64,000 bases of DNA. Source: Desulfomicrobium sp. ZS1 (GTDB taxonomy: Bacteria > Desulfobacterota > Desulfovibrionia > Desulfovibrionales > Desulfomicrobiaceae). Where the stretch lies: assembly GCF_024204645.1 (NCBI RefSeq), contig NZ_CP100351.1:2294001-2358000 (forward strand), written 5' to 3'. The position numbers and the translations under genes were made by a program. Position 1 is the stretch's first letter; every line of letters starts with the position of its first letter. Below, in pieces: positions 9,448 through 17,545 of the stretch. Below the pieces are notes generated by a model. That model had not been told where the DNA came from and did no database searches. It saw only the letters and a program-made list of their open reading frames with translations.

Positions 9448-9480
9448 AGGCTGCCCCGATAACGAAGCAGCCTGATTTTT
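9448..9480 (-). terminator. Terminator of the tRNA-Lys transcript
   Basis: On the minus strand the stem aggctgc / gcagcct (arms 9473-9467 and 9454-9448) is followed directly by a T run, just downstream of the tRNA 3' end. Confidence 0.8.
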
Positions 9481-9483
9481 TTG

Positions 9484-9559
9484 TGGTGGGCCAACAAGGA
9501 ATCGAACCTTGAACCTGCTGATTAAGAGTCAGATGCTCTACCAATTGAGCTATTGGCCC
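9484..9559 (-). tRNA. tRNA-Lys (anticodon CTT)
   Basis: A 76-nt cloverleaf read on the minus strand. The acceptor stem is gggccaa paired with ttggccc, followed by discriminator A and an encoded CCA (9486-9484). D arm gctcaattggtagagc, anticodon loop ctCTTaa and T arm with ggttcgattcc are all in place. CTT decodes AAG. The outer pair of the anticodon stem (T27/C43) is mismatched; the other four pairs are intact. Confidence 0.95.
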
Positions 9560-9652
9560 GCGCAAACAGAAGGGCTTAGTAGACAGGCCGCGCGTAGTTG
9601 TCAAATAGAAATCCAATATTTTTTGAGAATTTTACCAAGCCGGCGGTGCAGG

Positions 9653-9763
9653 TCAAACCTTCTTCACCTGCTTGTCCTGTTTTTCCTTTTTCTTCCCGGC
9701 TTCTTTGCTGGCTTTCTGCTTCTGCAACTTTTCCTTATCCTTCTTTCCGCCTTTGTCGCCCAT
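9653..9763 (-). CDS. 36-residue lysine-rich small protein
   Basis: On the minus strand an ATG at 9763 preceded by AGGAG (six-base spacing) opens a 36-codon frame ending in TGA at 9653. It begins MGDKGGKKDKEKLQKQKA and continues with the same lysine, glutamate and glutamine bias; 17 of 36 residues are lysine. Short proteins starting MGDKG.KKDKEK occur widely in proteobacteria as unnamed hypotheticals (from general knowledge, not checked). It has no hydrophobic core, so it is probably disordered and could bind nucleic acid or ribosomes; that is inference. It lies in its own interval between the tRNA-Lys and the second helicase gene. The good ribosome site and the strongly biased composition are the case for it being real. 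Confidence 0.7.
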   Translation of the reverse strand: MGDKGGKKDKEKLQKQKASKEAGKKKEKQDKQVKKV

Positions 9764-10115
9764 GATCCGCTCCTTGGTGTAAAAGATCGTGTTCATACAA
9801 TGGCTCCGGAATTCAGGCCGACTTTGCGCGCACGGAAATCGGAGCTGCCATTAAGGAAATTTGATTTCTGTATAGCATGTTGGCGACCGCGCGGCAATGT
9901 CTTCATAACATTCCGAAATACTGGATGAGACGTCGCGCAGCAGCTCGCCGGCTCCCGCATCTTCGCAGAGTGGACACACTCACCGGAACTGACTAGATAA
10001 TGCTTTGCGAACATCGTCGTCAGGCTCTCACCCCATTTTCTCTGACTTGATTCAATCCCCGGAAATCCCGGTTCGCCCACACGCTTTTTTATCATTGGAA
10101 TTGTAAAGGAATATT
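9764..10115. other. Intergenic region before the second helicase gene
   Basis: About 350 bases between the small lysine-rich gene (minus) and the helicase (plus). It must hold the two divergent promoters and, by analogy with other RhlE genes, a 5' leader. I see no convincing minus-35/minus-10 pair, conserved RNA or gene. A 100-codon minus-strand frame here has no ribosome site and no protein-like pattern. Confidence 0.5.
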
Positions 10116-11753
10116 ATGTCATTTGATCAACTTGGCCTGCGGGTCGAACTGCTGAAAGCTATTAAAAATAAAGGATACGAAGCGCCTACTGCCATTCAGG
10201 CCCAGGCCATCCCCGTCATCCTTGCCGGACGGGATATCCTGGCCCGCGCCCAGACCGGGACAGGCAAGACAGATGCCTTCGGCCTGCCTATTGTCCAAAC
10301 TCTGGGTTTGACGCGCGGCAACGGCCATCACCCCCGAGCCCTGATCCTCACCCCCACGCGGGAACTGGCCCTGCAGGTCGGCGAGAGCATCAAAGCCTAT
10401 GCCCGCAAAGTCTCCCTACGCTGCACCGTGGCCTTTGGCGGTGTACGCATCGAACCGCAGATTGCGCGCCTGGAACGCGGCATCGACATTCTGGTGGCCA
10501 CGCCGGGACGTCTGCTTGATCTTGCAAGCCAGGAACATCTGAGCCTCGCCTCCATTGAATTTCTGGTTTTCGACGAGGCCGACAGGATGCTCGACCTGGG
10601 ATTCAGCGGGGAGATCAACGCCATTCTCGACCTCCTGCCCACAAAGCGCAGGACCATGCTCTTTTCCGCCACCTACACGCCGCAGATCAAGGCCTTGGCC
10701 GCAAAGATGCTGGACAAGCCCGAATACATCGAGATCACTCCCGACACCGCCGCCGCTGAAGCGGTGCAGCAGAAAGTGCACCACGTGAACAAGGACAACA
10801 AACTTACCCTGCTGCTGCATCTCATCGAGAAGCAAAAACAGGATCGCATCCTGGTCTTTGCCCGCACCCGTACCTGGGCCAACAGGCTGACCGACAAGCT
10901 GGCCGCCCACGGGATCAGTGTCGCGGCCCTGCACGGCAGCAAGAGCCAGTCCCTCAGAAAGCGGACCCTGGAAGAATTCAAGGACGGCAAGATCCATATC
11001 CTTGTGGCCACGGATGTGGCCGCGCGAGGACTGGACATCAGCAACCTGCCCCTCGTGGTCAATTATGATATCCCCAACTCCCCCGAGGATTACGTGCATC
11101 GCATCGGACGCACAGGCCGGGCCGGCGTCAGCGGCATCGCAGTGTCCCTGGTCAGCCCCGAGGAGCGCAACCTGCTTCTGGCCATCGAAGACCTGCTGCG
11201 CCACCAGATTCCAGTGGAAGCGGTCAAGGGATTCACGGAAGACAGTGACGTCCCGGATTTCGTGCTCTACCGCCCCGGTAATCCCAAAAGCGAGCGAAAC
11301 GCCCCCAGGGCGATCAAGGAACTGGTGGCCAAAAAATCTCCGGCCAAGCTGACCGTTCAAGGCCGAGGCAAGAAACCCAAAGACGCGGGTCCGGAATCAA
11401 CGGCTCGCGGCAAAAAGAACGAAAAATCGGACGCCCGAGCAGCAGAAGACAAAGACACGAGGCCGGATTCCAAGCCACGCGGCAGAAGCACCGAGAAGCC
11501 AGGCGCGCGGTCAGGGAAAGACTCTGGTTCGGAGTCCAAGGGACGCGGCAGACGAAACGAAAGAACGGATACCAGGACAGGGTCCGAGAAGAATTCCGGT
11601 CCGGAGTCCAAGGGACGCGGCAGAAGGAACGAGCGAACGGAAGATTCCCGCGCCGGGGCCGATAAGCGCGGAGGAAACACGCGCGGCAAGGCTGCCCGTC
11701 CCGATTCCCGGCCCGCCCAGCCAGCCCGGGGGCGGTCCAGAGGCAGAGGCTAG
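10116..11753 (+). CDS. DEAD-box ATP-dependent RNA helicase, RhlE type, with long repetitive basic tail
   Basis: 545 residues. The helicase core (residues 1-370) shows Q motif FDQLGLRVELLKAIKNKGYE, Walker A AQTGTGKTDAF, PTRELALQV, Walker B DEADRMLD, SAT, ARGLDIS and HRIGRTGR. The last 140 residues are an unusual low-complexity tail built from four degenerate 22-24 residue units around (S)GPESKGRGRRNERTDTR, giving a charged, arginine-rich and probably unstructured RNA-binding extension. A Shine-Dalgarno aagga lies seven bases before the ATG. It likely unwinds or anneals structured RNA (ribosome assembly, cold shock). It differs from the other helicase at 7.9 kb in tail and linker, so this is an old paralogue pair rather than a recent duplication. 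Confidence 0.92.
   Translation: MSFDQLGLRVELLKAIKNKGYEAPTAIQAQAIPVILAGRDILARAQTGTGKTDAFGLPIVQTLGLTRGNGHHPRALILTPTRELALQVGESIKAYARKVSLRCTVAFGGVRIEPQIARLERGIDILVATPGRLLDLASQEHLSLASIEFLVFDEADRMLDLGFSGEINAILDLLPTKRRTMLFSATYTPQIKALAAKMLDKPEYIEITPDTAAAEAVQQKVHHVNKDNKLTLLLHLIEKQKQDRILVFARTRTWANRLTDKLAAHGISVAALHGSKSQSLRKRTLEEFKDGKIHILVATDVAARGLDISNLPLVVNYDIPNSPEDYVHRIGRTGRAGVSGIAVSLVSPEERNLLLAIEDLLRHQIPVEAVKGFTEDSDVPDFVLYRPGNPKSERNAPRAIKELVAKKSPAKLTVQGRGKKPKDAGPESTARGKKNEKSDARAAEDKDTRPDSKPRGRSTEKPGARSGKDSGSESKGRGRRNERTDTRTGSEKNSGPESKGRGRRNERTEDSRAGADKRGGNTRGKAARPDSRPAQPARGRSRGRG
11391..11650 (+). repeat. In-frame degenerate tandem repeat in the helicase tail
   Basis: Four copies of a GGA(G/A)TCCAAGGGACGCGGCAGA-like unit begin near 11393, 11465, 11531 and 11603, spaced 72, 66 and 72 bases. 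All spacings are multiples of three, so copy-number change would keep the reading frame. The last two copies share an identical 22-base core. Confidence 0.8.
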
Positions 11754-11793
11754 GATTTCTCCACTCAACGTTCAAACTCTCGAGAGCTGACAC

Positions 11794-12990
11794 ATGCATA
11801 TCGCAGACAGGATAAGCAGGCTGGGAACCGAGACGGCCTTTGCAGTGGCCGCCCGCGCGGCCGCGCACAAGGCCGCCGGGCATGAGGTTTTCCCTTTTCA
11901 TCTGGGCGACATGAACATCCCCACTCCGGCCAACGTCATGGAGGCGGCCTGCCGCGCCATGCGCGCCGGCAAGACCGGCTACTGTCCGAGTCCCGGCATC
12001 CCCGAGCTGCGCGATGCCCTGGCCTTGAACGTGAACGCGGCCAGAGGGACCTCCTACGCCATGGAAAACGTGGCGATTCAACCCGGGGGCAAACCGGTCA
12101 TCGGCAAGTTCATCATGGTCTGCATGAATCCCGGCGAGGAAGTGCTCTACCCCAATCCCGGCTACCCCATTTACGAATCCCAGATCGAATACCACGGCGG
12201 AGTCGCCGTGCCCTACCGCTACCTGCGGGATACGAGCGGATTTCATATCGATCTGGATCATCTTCAGAGCCTGATCACCCCGCGCACGCGAGCGATCATC
12301 ATCAATGACCTGCAGAACCCGCTCGGGGCCCAGTGCTCTGGAGAGGAACGGAACCGCCTGGCCGAACTGGCCATGCGCCATGACTTGGCCGTTCTTCTGG
12401 ATGAAGCCTATTTCGACATCCGCTACAGCGGGAAAAGCGTCTCCCTGGCCTCCATCCCGGGCATGGCCAAGCGCAGCGTGATTCTCTACACCTTCTCCAA
12501 GAAATTCGCCATGACGGGCTGGCGTCTGGGCGCGGCCATCGGCCCCCGCGAGATCATCGATGTCGTCGCCAAGCTCAACGTCAACGACGAGTCCTGCTCC
12601 AACCATTTCGTGCAGCACGGCGCCCTCGAAGGCCTGACCGGCGACCAGTCCGGCCCCAAGGCCATCCTGTCCACGCTCAAGGAGCGGCGCGATGCCGCGG
12701 TGGAACTTCTCAACTCCATGCCAGGTGTTGACTGCCCCAGCCCCGAGGCTACCTTCTACCTCTTCCCCGAGGTCACGGAACTGATGGCCCGCAAGGGCTT
12801 TAAGGACGATTATGCAGCCTTCGCCGAGGACATCCTGGTCAAAACAGGCGTCTCGCTCTGTACCCGACTGCATTTTGGACGCCCGCTCCATGGGGAGGGA
12901 CGGCGCTTCGTACGCCTGGCCTATTCGGGGATTGACGTGGACGGAATCCGCAAAGGACTCCTCGCGTTAAAGACGTATGCGGCTCAATGA
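11794..12990 (+). CDS. Class I/II pyridoxal-phosphate aminotransferase
   Basis: 398 residues of the aspartate-aminotransferase fold type I. Visible family features are the N-terminal GDMNIPTPANVMEAA and GKTGYCPSPGIPELRDAL segments, the Asn/Asp/Tyr cofactor contacts (INDLQNPLGA, LDEAYFDI) and the PLP lysine in YTFSKKFAMTGWRLG. The family transfers amino groups between amino acids and 2-oxo acids; LL-diaminopimelate, aspartate, alanine and aromatic specificities share these motifs and I cannot tell which applies. The usual N-P-N-P-T-G loop is altered to NDLQNPLGA, so it is not a standard AspC. It begins 40 bases after the helicase and may be cotranscribed with it. Confidence 0.85.
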   Translation: MHIADRISRLGTETAFAVAARAAAHKAAGHEVFPFHLGDMNIPTPANVMEAACRAMRAGKTGYCPSPGIPELRDALALNVNAARGTSYAMENVAIQPGGKPVIGKFIMVCMNPGEEVLYPNPGYPIYESQIEYHGGVAVPYRYLRDTSGFHIDLDHLQSLITPRTRAIIINDLQNPLGAQCSGEERNRLAELAMRHDLAVLLDEAYFDIRYSGKSVSLASIPGMAKRSVILYTFSKKFAMTGWRLGAAIGPREIIDVVAKLNVNDESCSNHFVQHGALEGLTGDQSGPKAILSTLKERRDAAVELLNSMPGVDCPSPEATFYLFPEVTELMARKGFKDDYAAFAEDILVKTGVSLCTRLHFGRPLHGEGRRFVRLAYSGIDVDGIRKGLLALKTYAAQ

Positions 12991-13079
12991 TCTCACTGCA
13001 AAAAGCCTTCATTCTTTTCAAGAAATAGATGCTTCTAGTTTGAACTATTCGGAAATACTGAACTCCGCCTGACGGGTAC

Positions 13080-13118
13080 ATGCCCGCGTCCCTCCGCTGG
13101 ACGCGCGTTCGCGGGCAT
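13080..13118 (+). terminator. Possible terminator after the aminotransferase
   Basis: Nine-bp stem atgcccgcg / cgcgggcat (13080-13088, 13110-13118) with a short T stretch. A competing 7-bp inner stem (cgcgtcc / ggacgcg) overlaps the outer arm, so two folds are possible. Confidence 0.45.
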
Positions 13119-13124
13119 GGCTTT

Positions 13125-13162
13125 TACGGACATATGCCTGCTTTTTGCAGGCACCTTCCGTA
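13125..13162. repeat. Two-tier hairpin between convergent genes
   Basis: Stem tacgga / tccgta (13125-13130, 13157-13162) encloses a second perfect stem tgcctgc / gcaggca (13135-13141, 13147-13153) with a T5 loop. It lies between the aminotransferase and the response-regulator gene; it lacks an adjacent T run and so is not an ordinary terminator. Confidence 0.5.
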
Positions 13163-13244
13163 TGGCTGGAAAAAAAACGAATATGCTGATAAAATTTATG
13201 TTGTAGTATACTATGTTAATTACATTAATTCGTATTTTATCTTT

Positions 13245-13904
13245 TCAGTTTATACCGCTTATTGTCTCCAAGACATAGGGCTTTCCTTGGCGAAGCTCTG
13301 ACAGATTGTGGATTCCGAGTTTTACGAGGATATTTGACCTGTGCTTGTTGACCGTCTTGATGCTTATAAAAAGAATATCCGCGATCTCTCTGCTTTTATT
13401 CCCGTCGATAATGAGTTTGACAATTTCTTTTTCCCGCGACGTAAGGTTATGCAAAGGAGGGAGAGAATTTCGATGGTGGTTGACCAAGAGATAATCCTCA
13501 ACAATTATCTTGGCCAATTTTGGACTTATAAACATCTCGTTTTTCATGGAATAATGAATCCCTAAAAACAATTCTTCCGGGCCGGACCCCTTGAGCACAT
13601 AGGCGTTGGCGCCAAGGGCAAGGGCCTGAAACAGCAGTTCGTTATCCTCGCAGATGGTCAGCAGAATAACAGGGACCTTCGGCGCCACCTGTTTCAACTG
13701 CCGCAAAACCTCCGTGCCGGAAATGTCAGGAAGCATCAGGTCAAGAAGGACAATATCCGGATGCACCATGCCAAAAAGCCTTACCGCCTCCTTGCCGCTG
13801 CCAGTATCTGCATCAATGCTGAACCCGCCCCGCATCTCGATCATTGTCTTCAGCCCTTTGCGCAATAAAAGATCGTCTTCAACCAAAAGAATCTTTTTTT
13901 TCAT
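13245..13904 (-). CDS. NarL/LuxR-type response regulator
   Basis: 219 residues. The receiver domain (1-120) has the acidic pair (VEDD), the phosphoacceptor aspartate in DIVLLDLMLPD and the switch lysine in AYVLKGSGPEE. The C-terminal LuxR-type helix-turn-helix (about 150-205: LTSREKEIVKLIIDGNKSREIADILFIS) binds DNA. It is thus the output half of a two-component system; no cognate histidine kinase lies next to it. The ATG follows GGAG-AAGGG. It starts 27 bases after the stop of the HlyD-type gene and is almost certainly in the same transcript. Its base composition is lower in GC than the flanking core genes. Confidence 0.9.
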   Translation of the reverse strand: MKKKILLVEDDLLLRKGLKTMIEMRGGFSIDADTGSGKEAVRLFGMVHPDIVLLDLMLPDISGTEVLRQLKQVAPKVPVILLTICEDNELLFQALALGANAYVLKGSGPEELFLGIHYSMKNEMFISPKLAKIIVEDYLLVNHHRNSLPPLHNLTSREKEIVKLIIDGNKSREIADILFISIKTVNKHRSNILVKLGIHNLSELRQGKPYVLETISGIN

Positions 13905-13931
13905 ACCCTTCTCCGTAAAAATTGCGTCTAC

Positions 13932-15374
13932 TCATTGCTCGTTCAGCGTACCTGACTTGGATTTGAGGATAGGCTTGAGAAGATACTGCAGCACGGTCTT
14001 CTTGCCAGTGAGCACATCCACTTCCGCCACCATGCCGGCTATGATCGGAAGATCTTTTCCATCTCTGCCTTTCAGGGACGCTTTGTCTGTACGCACCTTG
14101 ATAAGATAGTAGCTCAGATTTTCCTGCTCATCTGTTATGGCATCGGCGCTTATATGCTCCACGACGCCCGGCATGCTTCCATATATTGAAAAGTCATAGG
14201 CCGTGATTTTCACCTCAGCAGCCTGACCGGGGTACAGAAAGGCGATATCCTGCGGCAGGACCTTGGCCTCTATCAAAAGAGTGTCTTCCCGTGGTACGAT
14301 TTCAAGCATTTCCTTGCCCGCCCCAACGGCTTCTCCGATTGTGGTCACAAAAACCCGCTTCACCGTGCCATCTACCGGAGACCGGACACTCGTGCGGTCC
14401 ATTTTGTCTTCCAACGCGGGCAAGGTCTCCTTCACGCCTTCCATTTCCGTGCGAATCTTGCTCAACTCGTCCAATATGGCGGAACGCTGCTTGCCTTTCT
14501 CTTCTTCTATGCGCTGGTTTGCGCCCTCGACAGCCGCTGCCGCCTTCGGAATTGCCAGACGCGACTCGGCAATCTCGCCGGAAAGGTCGGAAAGTTCACG
14601 CTGCGCACGCAAGAGGTCCATGTCCGAGGCCGCGCCCTTGGCCGTCATGCTGCGAATCATCTCCACTTCTTTCAACAGAAGCGCATGCGTTCTGAGCTGA
14701 AAGTCCAGCCTGTTTTTGAACTCTTTGAGCTCCTGCGAGCACTGCTCCCGCTCTCGTTCAAGTACGCTCAACGCGGCACGGCGACTGTCGTTTCGAGACC
14801 GCAAAAGCTGACGCTGGTTTTCGACGAGGTGCGGCTTTTGGTTCAAAATCTCTTGAGGAAAATCGATATGTTCCCTGGCGTTCAGTTCCGCCTCCAATCG
14901 GGCGATGGCGAGAGTCGAATCAAGGAAGCCCGACTGCTGCTCCCGATACCTGGACTCCATCTGAATCTGATCAAGCAAAATAAGCAGTTGCCCTTTGCCG
15001 ACCAGATCCCCTTCCCGCACCAAAATCTCTTTGACTATTCCCCCCTCGAAATTTTGAATGCGCTTTATTTCGGATGAAGGGATGACCTTGCCTATACCCC
15101 GCACCACTTCATCAAGCGGCGCATAGGCTGCCCACGAAACGGCGACAATAAAAACAAGGGCCACCGCAATCAGGAGAACATTGGCCGCAAACTGACGGGA
15201 GGAATCGAGTTCGCGCAAGTCGTTCACGAATCCGCCTCCCTCGCCTCGGATGCTTTTCGATCCGGACCGGCCTGTTTTGAAAATCTTCCGGGGAGAGGAA
15301 GCATGCGAGCTGTCCGCGGCAGTGGCGTTCGTATCTTCAGCCTGAAAACCGGACTGATCGTTTTGCGAACTCAT
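13932..15374 (-). CDS. HlyD-family type I secretion membrane fusion protein (orphan)
   Basis: 480 residues: a serine-rich cytoplasmic N-terminus, one membrane segment (FAANVLLIAVALVFIVAVSW, about residues 75-95), then the half-lipoyl motif FEGGIVKEILVREGDLV, a long coiled-coil hairpin (about 150-330), the second lipoyl half (SPVDGTVKRVF) and the RND/HlyD beta-barrel ending near VLTGKKTVLQYLLKPIL. This is the type I secretion adaptor class (HlyD/PrtE/LapC) that bridges an inner-membrane ABC exporter and TolC. The start at 15374 has GGGAG and eliminates 28 residues of an upstream extension. Neither the ABC exporter nor the TolC partner nor a large secreted substrate is next to it. It is followed by the LuxR-type regulator in the same direction. 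Confidence 0.88.
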   Translation of the reverse strand: MSSQNDQSGFQAEDTNATAADSSHASSPRKIFKTGRSGSKSIRGEGGGFVNDLRELDSSRQFAANVLLIAVALVFIVAVSWAAYAPLDEVVRGIGKVIPSSEIKRIQNFEGGIVKEILVREGDLVGKGQLLILLDQIQMESRYREQQSGFLDSTLAIARLEAELNAREHIDFPQEILNQKPHLVENQRQLLRSRNDSRRAALSVLEREREQCSQELKEFKNRLDFQLRTHALLLKEVEMIRSMTAKGAASDMDLLRAQRELSDLSGEIAESRLAIPKAAAAVEGANQRIEEEKGKQRSAILDELSKIRTEMEGVKETLPALEDKMDRTSVRSPVDGTVKRVFVTTIGEAVGAGKEMLEIVPREDTLLIEAKVLPQDIAFLYPGQAAEVKITAYDFSIYGSMPGVVEHISADAITDEQENLSYYLIKVRTDKASLKGRDGKDLPIIAGMVAEVDVLTGKKTVLQYLLKPILKSKSGTLNEQ

Positions 15375-15556
15375 TTCTTTTCTCCCATGCATTGCAGTTT
15401 TGCTTGATGCCCAAAATCTTTCCGGAATCCAGTTACAAAAAAAAGATTTCCAGGCCATATGTCGTCACCGACCCTCGTCTATAGCACCTAAAATCTACTA
15501 TATATTTTAACATATGAATTTTAAAAAAAATCATTATAAAAAACATCAATAAAGCT

Positions 15557-16696
15557 TTACTCATAAGAAAATAAATCTTTAATACTCAATATTTCATCCA
15601 AAGATACGACAAATATATCTACAAGTCTTGAATCAAAATGTTTTCCTTTCTCATTGATGATGATTGATACCGCATCATCAACTGAAAAAGAATCCTTATA
15701 CGATCTCCGAGAAAGCAATGCATCAAAGACGTCAACGAGTCCGACAATCCGTGCTTCGATGGGAATATTCGTACCGCGCAAACCCTGAGGATATCCTTTT
15801 CCATCCCAACGTTCGTGATGAGATAAGGCAACAATATGCGCTACACGCAGCAAATCAGACTTACCATCTGCCAAAGCTCTTGCGCCAATCACGGTGTGTT
15901 GCTTCATGATTTCAAACTCTTCAGGCGTAAGCTTACCGGGCTTAAGCAAAATGTGATCTGAAATACCGATTTTGCCCAAATCATGCATTGAACTCGCCAA
16001 ACCCAATTGCCCAGCATCTTCCTGCGACATTCCGAACTTCAAAGCGATCAATTCTGTATATGCCTGGATTCGTTTAATGTGATTCCCTGTATCTGTATCA
16101 CGCAATTCTGCAGCAAGGCATAATCTAAAAATTGTTTCGCGCTTTACTTCATCCAGTTCAATATTTTTTTCTTCAAGATTTTTTGTTCGTTCTGCCACCT
16201 TAACTTCAAGGCTTGTGTTGTATTCTTTCAATTTTCTTTCAGCAATTTTGAGCTTTAAATGAGTTTTTAACCTTGCATTCACTTCAATTATATCAAATGG
16301 TTTTTTTATATAATCAACAGCCCCAAGCTCGAAAGCCTTGTTCAAAGTTAATGGATCATGTTCTGAAGTTATAAAAATTACAGGAATATCATTTGTATAT
16401 TTATTATTTTTTATATACTTACAAACGTCCAGGCCATTCATGTATGGCATTGAAATATCAAGCAGTATTATATCTGGCAAAGCGTATGATAAAGAATCGA
16501 ATGCTATCTTGCTATCTTGCGATACTGAAATTTTTGAATAAGACCTAAGCGCTTCAATCAATACAAGTATGTTAATTTCATAATCATCGACAATTAAAAT
16601 TTTGCATTCATTCAACTCTTCATCAATTTGATCATTCTTTACTTCTAAATCCATATTGAATTCGGAATATTCGTCAATACTGCATTGTTTTTTCAT
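15557..16696 (-). CDS. Receiver / HD-GYP cyclic-di-GMP phosphodiesterase
   Basis: 379 residues. After a 30-residue acidic lead comes a receiver domain (35-155) with IVDD, phosphoacceptor D in DIILLDISMPYMNG and the lysine in DYIKKPF. A coiled-coil linker leads to an HD-GYP domain (about 190-360) with the metal-binding HD in SMHDLGKIGI and the signature HHERWDGKGYP, all intact, so cyclic-di-GMP hydrolysis is expected. Such proteins lower c-di-GMP and favour motility over attachment. ATG 16696 follows AAGGGG; GTG 16702 is an alternative. The gene is markedly AT-rich compared with the window (many AAA, ATA, TTT codons), which points to acquisition from a lower-GC source. Confidence 0.92.
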   Translation of the reverse strand: MKKQCSIDEYSEFNMDLEVKNDQIDEELNECKILIVDDYEINILVLIEALRSYSKISVSQDSKIAFDSLSYALPDIILLDISMPYMNGLDVCKYIKNNKYTNDIPVIFITSEHDPLTLNKAFELGAVDYIKKPFDIIEVNARLKTHLKLKIAERKLKEYNTSLEVKVAERTKNLEEKNIELDEVKRETIFRLCLAAELRDTDTGNHIKRIQAYTELIALKFGMSQEDAGQLGLASSMHDLGKIGISDHILLKPGKLTPEEFEIMKQHTVIGARALADGKSDLLRVAHIVALSHHERWDGKGYPQGLRGTNIPIEARIVGLVDVFDALLSRRSYKDSFSVDDAVSIIINEKGKHFDSRLVDIFVVSLDEILSIKDLFSYE

Positions 16697-16850
16697 AATC
16701 ACCCCTTGCGATAAAGTATTAATTCATTATGAAAAATAAATTATCATGAATATCAAAGGATCACCATCAATATGTACTCAAACTACTTGCCTATACCTCT
16801 TAGCTACAATGCCTAACCAACAGTATCTTTAACAACGTTTTAGTACATAA

Positions 16851-16874
16851 TTTCATACGCAATTACGTATGAAA
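16851..16874. promoter_or_regulatory. Palindrome, possible operator upstream of HD-GYP gene
   Basis: Perfect 9-bp inverted repeat tttcatacg / cgtatgaaa with a 6-base spacer, about 155 bases before the HD-GYP start codon. The size and symmetry suit a dimeric regulator such as a LuxR-type or TetR-type protein. There is no T tail, so a terminator is unlikely. Confidence 0.4.
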
Positions 16875-17339
16875 CGCTGTTGAAAACTGAACAAAATCAC
16901 GAGGAATTGGTCGCCGCCCTCAAAATTAAGCTTATTAATAGCCTGTAATATATAATAAAATATCTTCAGATACGAAGAAAATGAACTCCCGCCGAACATG
17001 GCTTTTCCCATGCAAGAATAAGCAAAAATTTACAGCGCAGTCCTGAAATGATGGCCTAGCAAAAGAGAAACAGATGAGTACGTATTCGGAAAAAAAGGGG
17101 GGACAAACAAAAGCTGAAATGAGGGTGCGTCACACCACGCAAATTAGATTACGCGCATAACTTCATGAATTTATGCAAAAAAAGCTGGCAAATACAAAGG
17201 CAAAATCACCTGAAGAACCCAACCTGAGGATAAAAATCGGAGCAAGACGAGGACGCCTCAGAATAAGTGACCCGAAGAAACCCGAGCACAAATCCGGCAT
17301 TGTAGGCAGCAAAGGAGGAACAAATTTTGGACAAGCGAC

Positions 17340-17366
17340 AAAAAAGCCGCCCCTAAGGACGGCTTC
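17340..17366 (-). terminator. Terminator of the tRNA-Ala transcript
   Basis: On the minus strand aagccgtcc pairs with ggggcggctt (one mismatch), followed by a T run; it lies about 45 bases past the tRNA 3' end. Confidence 0.75.
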
Positions 17367-17412
17367 GTTGTTTCGGCATTCAAGTAAACGTAATGTTTTT
17401 TCAAGCGTAAAT

Positions 17413-17488
<76 letters not shown>

Positions 17489-17545
17489 ACAACGCGAAAA
17501 CGGTTACTGCCTAAACCCTTTTGAAAAAGCAAGCGCTTTTTTAAG

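Larger units (their letters stand above)
16697..17412. other. AT-rich intergenic region upstream of the HD-GYP gene
   Basis: About 700 bases between the HD-GYP gene and tRNA-Ala. Base composition is well below the window average. The only clear structures are the 24-bp palindrome at 16851-16874 and the tRNA terminator near 17340. A 28-codon frame at 17073 and a longer one entering the tRNA from 17173 have no protein-like pattern, so I call no gene. Being next to a tRNA, the region could be an old integration scar, but I found no direct repeat of the tRNA 3' end. Confidence 0.5.

Noticed and set aside
9374-9616. 80-codon minus-strand frame with a GPIAQLVEHLTLNQQVQGS segment
   Set aside because: This is the well-known false translation of a tRNA gene (tRNA-Lys here).
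9793-10095. 100-codon minus-strand frame upstream of the second helicase
   Set aside because: No ribosome site, no protein-like composition, likely random.
11314-12891. 525-codon minus-strand frame opposite helicase tail and aminotransferase
   Set aside because: Spans two unrelated genes on the other strand, no family motif, typical GC shadow.
16697-17412. Integrative element inserted at tRNA-Ala
   Set aside because: Composition and position suggest it, but I found no integrase gene and no repeated tRNA 3' end.
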